Assembly: GCA_002342985.1 (NCBI GenBank)
Contig: DDRC01000082.1
Coordinates: forward strand, 20,137-36,054
DNA length: 15,918 bases
Reading direction: 5' to 3'
Origin: Flavobacteriales bacterium UBA2426
Lineage (GTDB): Bacteria > Bacteroidota > Bacteroidia > Flavobacteriales_F > PHOS-HE28
Part shown: positions 14,175-15,918 of the stretch, piece after piece
How positions within the stretch are numbered: the first letter of the stretch is position 1
Layout of the letters: each line of letters begins with the position of its first letter
Made by a program: the position numbers and the translations under genes
The notes under the pieces: model-generated
Told to the model about the DNA's origin: nothing
Database searches by the model: none
Seen by the model: the letters and a program-made list of their open reading frames with translations, nothing else

Positions 14175-15918
14175 TCAGCCTTCCACCACCGTCAGCTTCG
14201 CGAAGCGCAGCAGTAGTTGCTTCTGCCCGGCGCTGGGGAAGAAGACCGTGGCCTTGAGGTCGGGCGGGGTGCCTTCCACTTTCAGCACCTTGCCCTTACC
14301 GAAGCGCTCGTGCTCCACGGTCTGGCCCTCGGCGATCTCGGTGGCCATGGCGCCCAGGGTGCTGGTGGCCTGCAGGGGCGTGCCGCTGGCGCTGATGCGC
14401 TTCAGGTTCTTGCGCTCCGGTTCGGTGGAAGCGGGCGTGCGCGCGGGTGGCGTTGGCTTGGCATAGGGCGCCGCCTTCGCGATGCCGGGGGCGGTGCGTT
14501 CGCGGCCATACACCGGTTTGGACGAATGCTCCTCGCTGGCTCGGTCCCCCGATGCCGACTTGCGCGCCCACGGAGGCGTATTGCGGTCGAAGCCGCCGAA
14601 TAGCGCGGGCCGTTCGGCCTGCCGCGGCATCTCCAGGTACTTCGGGTCGATCTCGTCGATGAAGCGGCTGGGCTCGCTGGCGGTGAGGTTGCCCCATTTG
14701 TAGCGGCTCATGGCGTAGCTCAGCGTGCAGCGCTTCTCGGCACGCGTCAAGGCCACATAGAACAGGCGGCGCTCCTCTTCCAGGTCGGCGCGGCTCTGCA
14801 CGCTCATCATGTTCGGGAAGAGCTCTTCTTCGAGGCCCACCACGTGCACGTAGGGGAACTCCAGGCCCTTCGCCGCGTGTATGGTCATCAGGCTCACGCG
14901 GTCGTTGTCGTTGGGGTCGTCATTGTCGGCGTCCGTGAGCAGCGCCACGTCGATGAGGAAGTCGCTCAGCGTGCGCGGCACGTCGATGCCCTCGGCCTGT
15001 GCATCGCTGAACTCCTTCATGCCGGCGAGCAGCTCCTGGATGTTCTCGTAGCGGCTCACGCCCTCGGGCGTCTTGTCGGCGAAGAGCTCCTTCAGGATGC
15101 CCGTGCGCCGCGCGATCTCCTCGCCCAGCACCGCAGCGCTGTGCGTGGCCAGCTGAGACTGGAAGGCCTGGATCATCAGCACGAAATCGGCCAGGGCCTT
15201 GCGCGTGCCGCCGTGGAAGTCGAGTTCCTGCAGGTGGTTCAGGATCACGTCCCAGACGGGCATCTGCCGCTCGGCCGAGGCCACCAGCAGCTTATCCACC
15301 GTGGTCTGACCGATGCCGCGCGTCGGGTAGTTGATCACGCGCTTCAGGGCCTCCTCATCGCGCGGGTTGCACACCAGGCGGAAGTAGCTGATCAGGTCCT
15401 TGATCTCCTTGCGCTGGTAGAAGCTGAGGCCGCCGTAGATGCGGTAGGGGATGTTGAGCTTGCGCAGCGCCTCCTCCATGCTGCGGCTCTGCGCGTTGGT
15501 GCGGTACAGGATGGCGAAGCCCTTGTTCGGCACCTGGTTCTGCATCTTGGTCTCGAAGATGCTGTGGGCCACGAAGGCGCCCTCCTCATTGTCGCTGAGG
15601 GCGCGGTGCACGCGGATCTTCTCGCCCTCGCTGTTGTCGGTCCAGATGGTCTTCTTGATCTGGTCCTTGTTCTTCTCGATGAGCGAATTGGCCGCGCCCA
15701 CGATGGTCTTCGTGCTGCGGTAGTTCTGCTCGAGCTTGAAGAGCTTGTGGTCCTCGTAGTCGCTGCGGAAGTTGAGGATGTTCTGGATGTTGGCGCCGCG
15801 GAAGGCGTAGATGCTCTGGCTGTCGTCGCCCACCACGGTGAGGTTCTCGTGGCGCGCGGCCAGCGTCTTCACGATCTGGTACTGCACCAGGTTCGTGTCC
15901 TGGTACTCGTCCACCAGG
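14175..15918 (-). CDS. UvrD/PcrA-type ATP-dependent DNA helicase (5' end beyond window)
   Basis: The C-terminal 580 or so residues of a superfamily 1A 3'-to-5' DNA helicase acting in excision repair and replication-fork rescue. Visible motifs in order: II (VDEYQDTN, at the window edge), III (VGDDSQSIYAFRGA), IV (LEQNYRS), V (LMTIHAAKGLEFPYVHVVGLEEELFP) and VI (EERRLFYVALTRAEKR). After a Pro/Ala-rich, charged linker comes a Tudor-like tail (EHERFGKGKVLKVEG ... LLLRFAKLTVVEG) as in PcrA. Motif I (Walker A) lies outside the window, and the frame runs through the last base. The short C-terminal tail fits PcrA/UvrD rather than RecB or AddA; choosing between pcrA and uvrD as a name is not possible here. 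It is tail to tail with the glycosyltransferase gene with a 5-nt gap and no room for a separate terminator. Confidence 0.95.
   Translation of the reverse strand, partial: LVDEYQDTNLVQYQIVKTLAARHENLTVVGDDSQSIYAFRGANIQNILNFRSDYEDHKLFKLEQNYRSTKTIVGAANSLIEKNKDQIKKTIWTDNSEGEKIRVHRALSDNEEGAFVAHSIFETKMQNQVPNKGFAILYRTNAQSRSMEEALRKLNIPYRIYGGLSFYQRKEIKDLISYFRLVCNPRDEEALKRVINYPTRGIGQTTVDKLLVASAERQMPVWDVILNHLQELDFHGGTRKALADFVLMIQAFQSQLATHSAAVLGEEIARRTGILKELFADKTPEGVSRYENIQELLAGMKEFSDAQAEGIDVPRTLSDFLIDVALLTDADNDDPNDNDRVSLMTIHAAKGLEFPYVHVVGLEEELFPNMMSVQSRADLEEERRLFYVALTRAEKRCTLSYAMSRYKWGNLTASEPSRFIDEIDPKYLEMPRQAERPALFGGFDRNTPPWARKSASGDRASEEHSSKPVYGRERTAPGIAKAAPYAKPTPPARTPASTEPERKNLKRISASGTPLQATSTLGAMATEIAEGQTVEHERFGKGKVLKVEGTPPDLKATVFFPSAGQKQLLLRFAKLTVVEG

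Overview
The window is GC-rich, gene-dense bacterial DNA and reads as a member of the Bacteroidota, probably a high-GC Flavobacteriales-type organism. Four things point there: two proteins end in type IX secretion (T9SS) sorting domains; a DUF4290 gene sits beside murA; DnaJ and MurA carry variants that I associate with this phylum; and several genes are preceded by sequences resembling the Bacteroidota -7 promoter element (TAnnTTTG) rather than by Shine-Dalgarno sites. No rRNA, tRNA, CRISPR, insertion sequence or phage gene was seen.

Layout, left to right. Bases 2-559 (+) are the 3' end of a secreted T9SS protein whose visible part looks like the last unit of a repeat. Bases 848-3067 (+) encode a FecA-like TonB-dependent receptor. 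It converges on a minus-strand pair: adenine deaminase (3136-4761) and, upstream of it and closely coupled, a DUF2167 membrane protein (4767-5672). A gap of about 290 bp follows, then the chaperone operon grpE-dnaJ (minus strand, 5965-7775). Bases 7941-10244 (-) encode a large secreted pappalysin-type metalloprotease with an FnIII domain, two PPC repeats and a T9SS tail. Bases 10410-10991 (-) encode a TlpA-type thioredoxin. Then come murA (11110-12414, -) and the DUF4290 gene (12553-13212, -). A divergent promoter region separates DUF4290 from a putative rhamnosyltransferase-family glycosyltransferase (13333-14169, +). That gene runs to within 5 nt of the stop of a UvrD/PcrA helicase (minus strand, 5' end beyond the right edge).

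Most of this is housekeeping (peptidoglycan precursor synthesis, protein folding, purine salvage, DNA repair) plus envelope and secretion functions. I do not see a defence island or an obviously new multigene system. The points most worth a second look are: a MurA with Asp in place of the catalytic-loop Cys; a DnaJ that has lost exactly the two zinc motifs that form one zinc centre; a recurring TAnnTTyG-like box before presumed transcription units, twice abutting the start codon (possible leaderless mRNAs); and hairpins without U-tracts shortly after most operon-ending stop codons.
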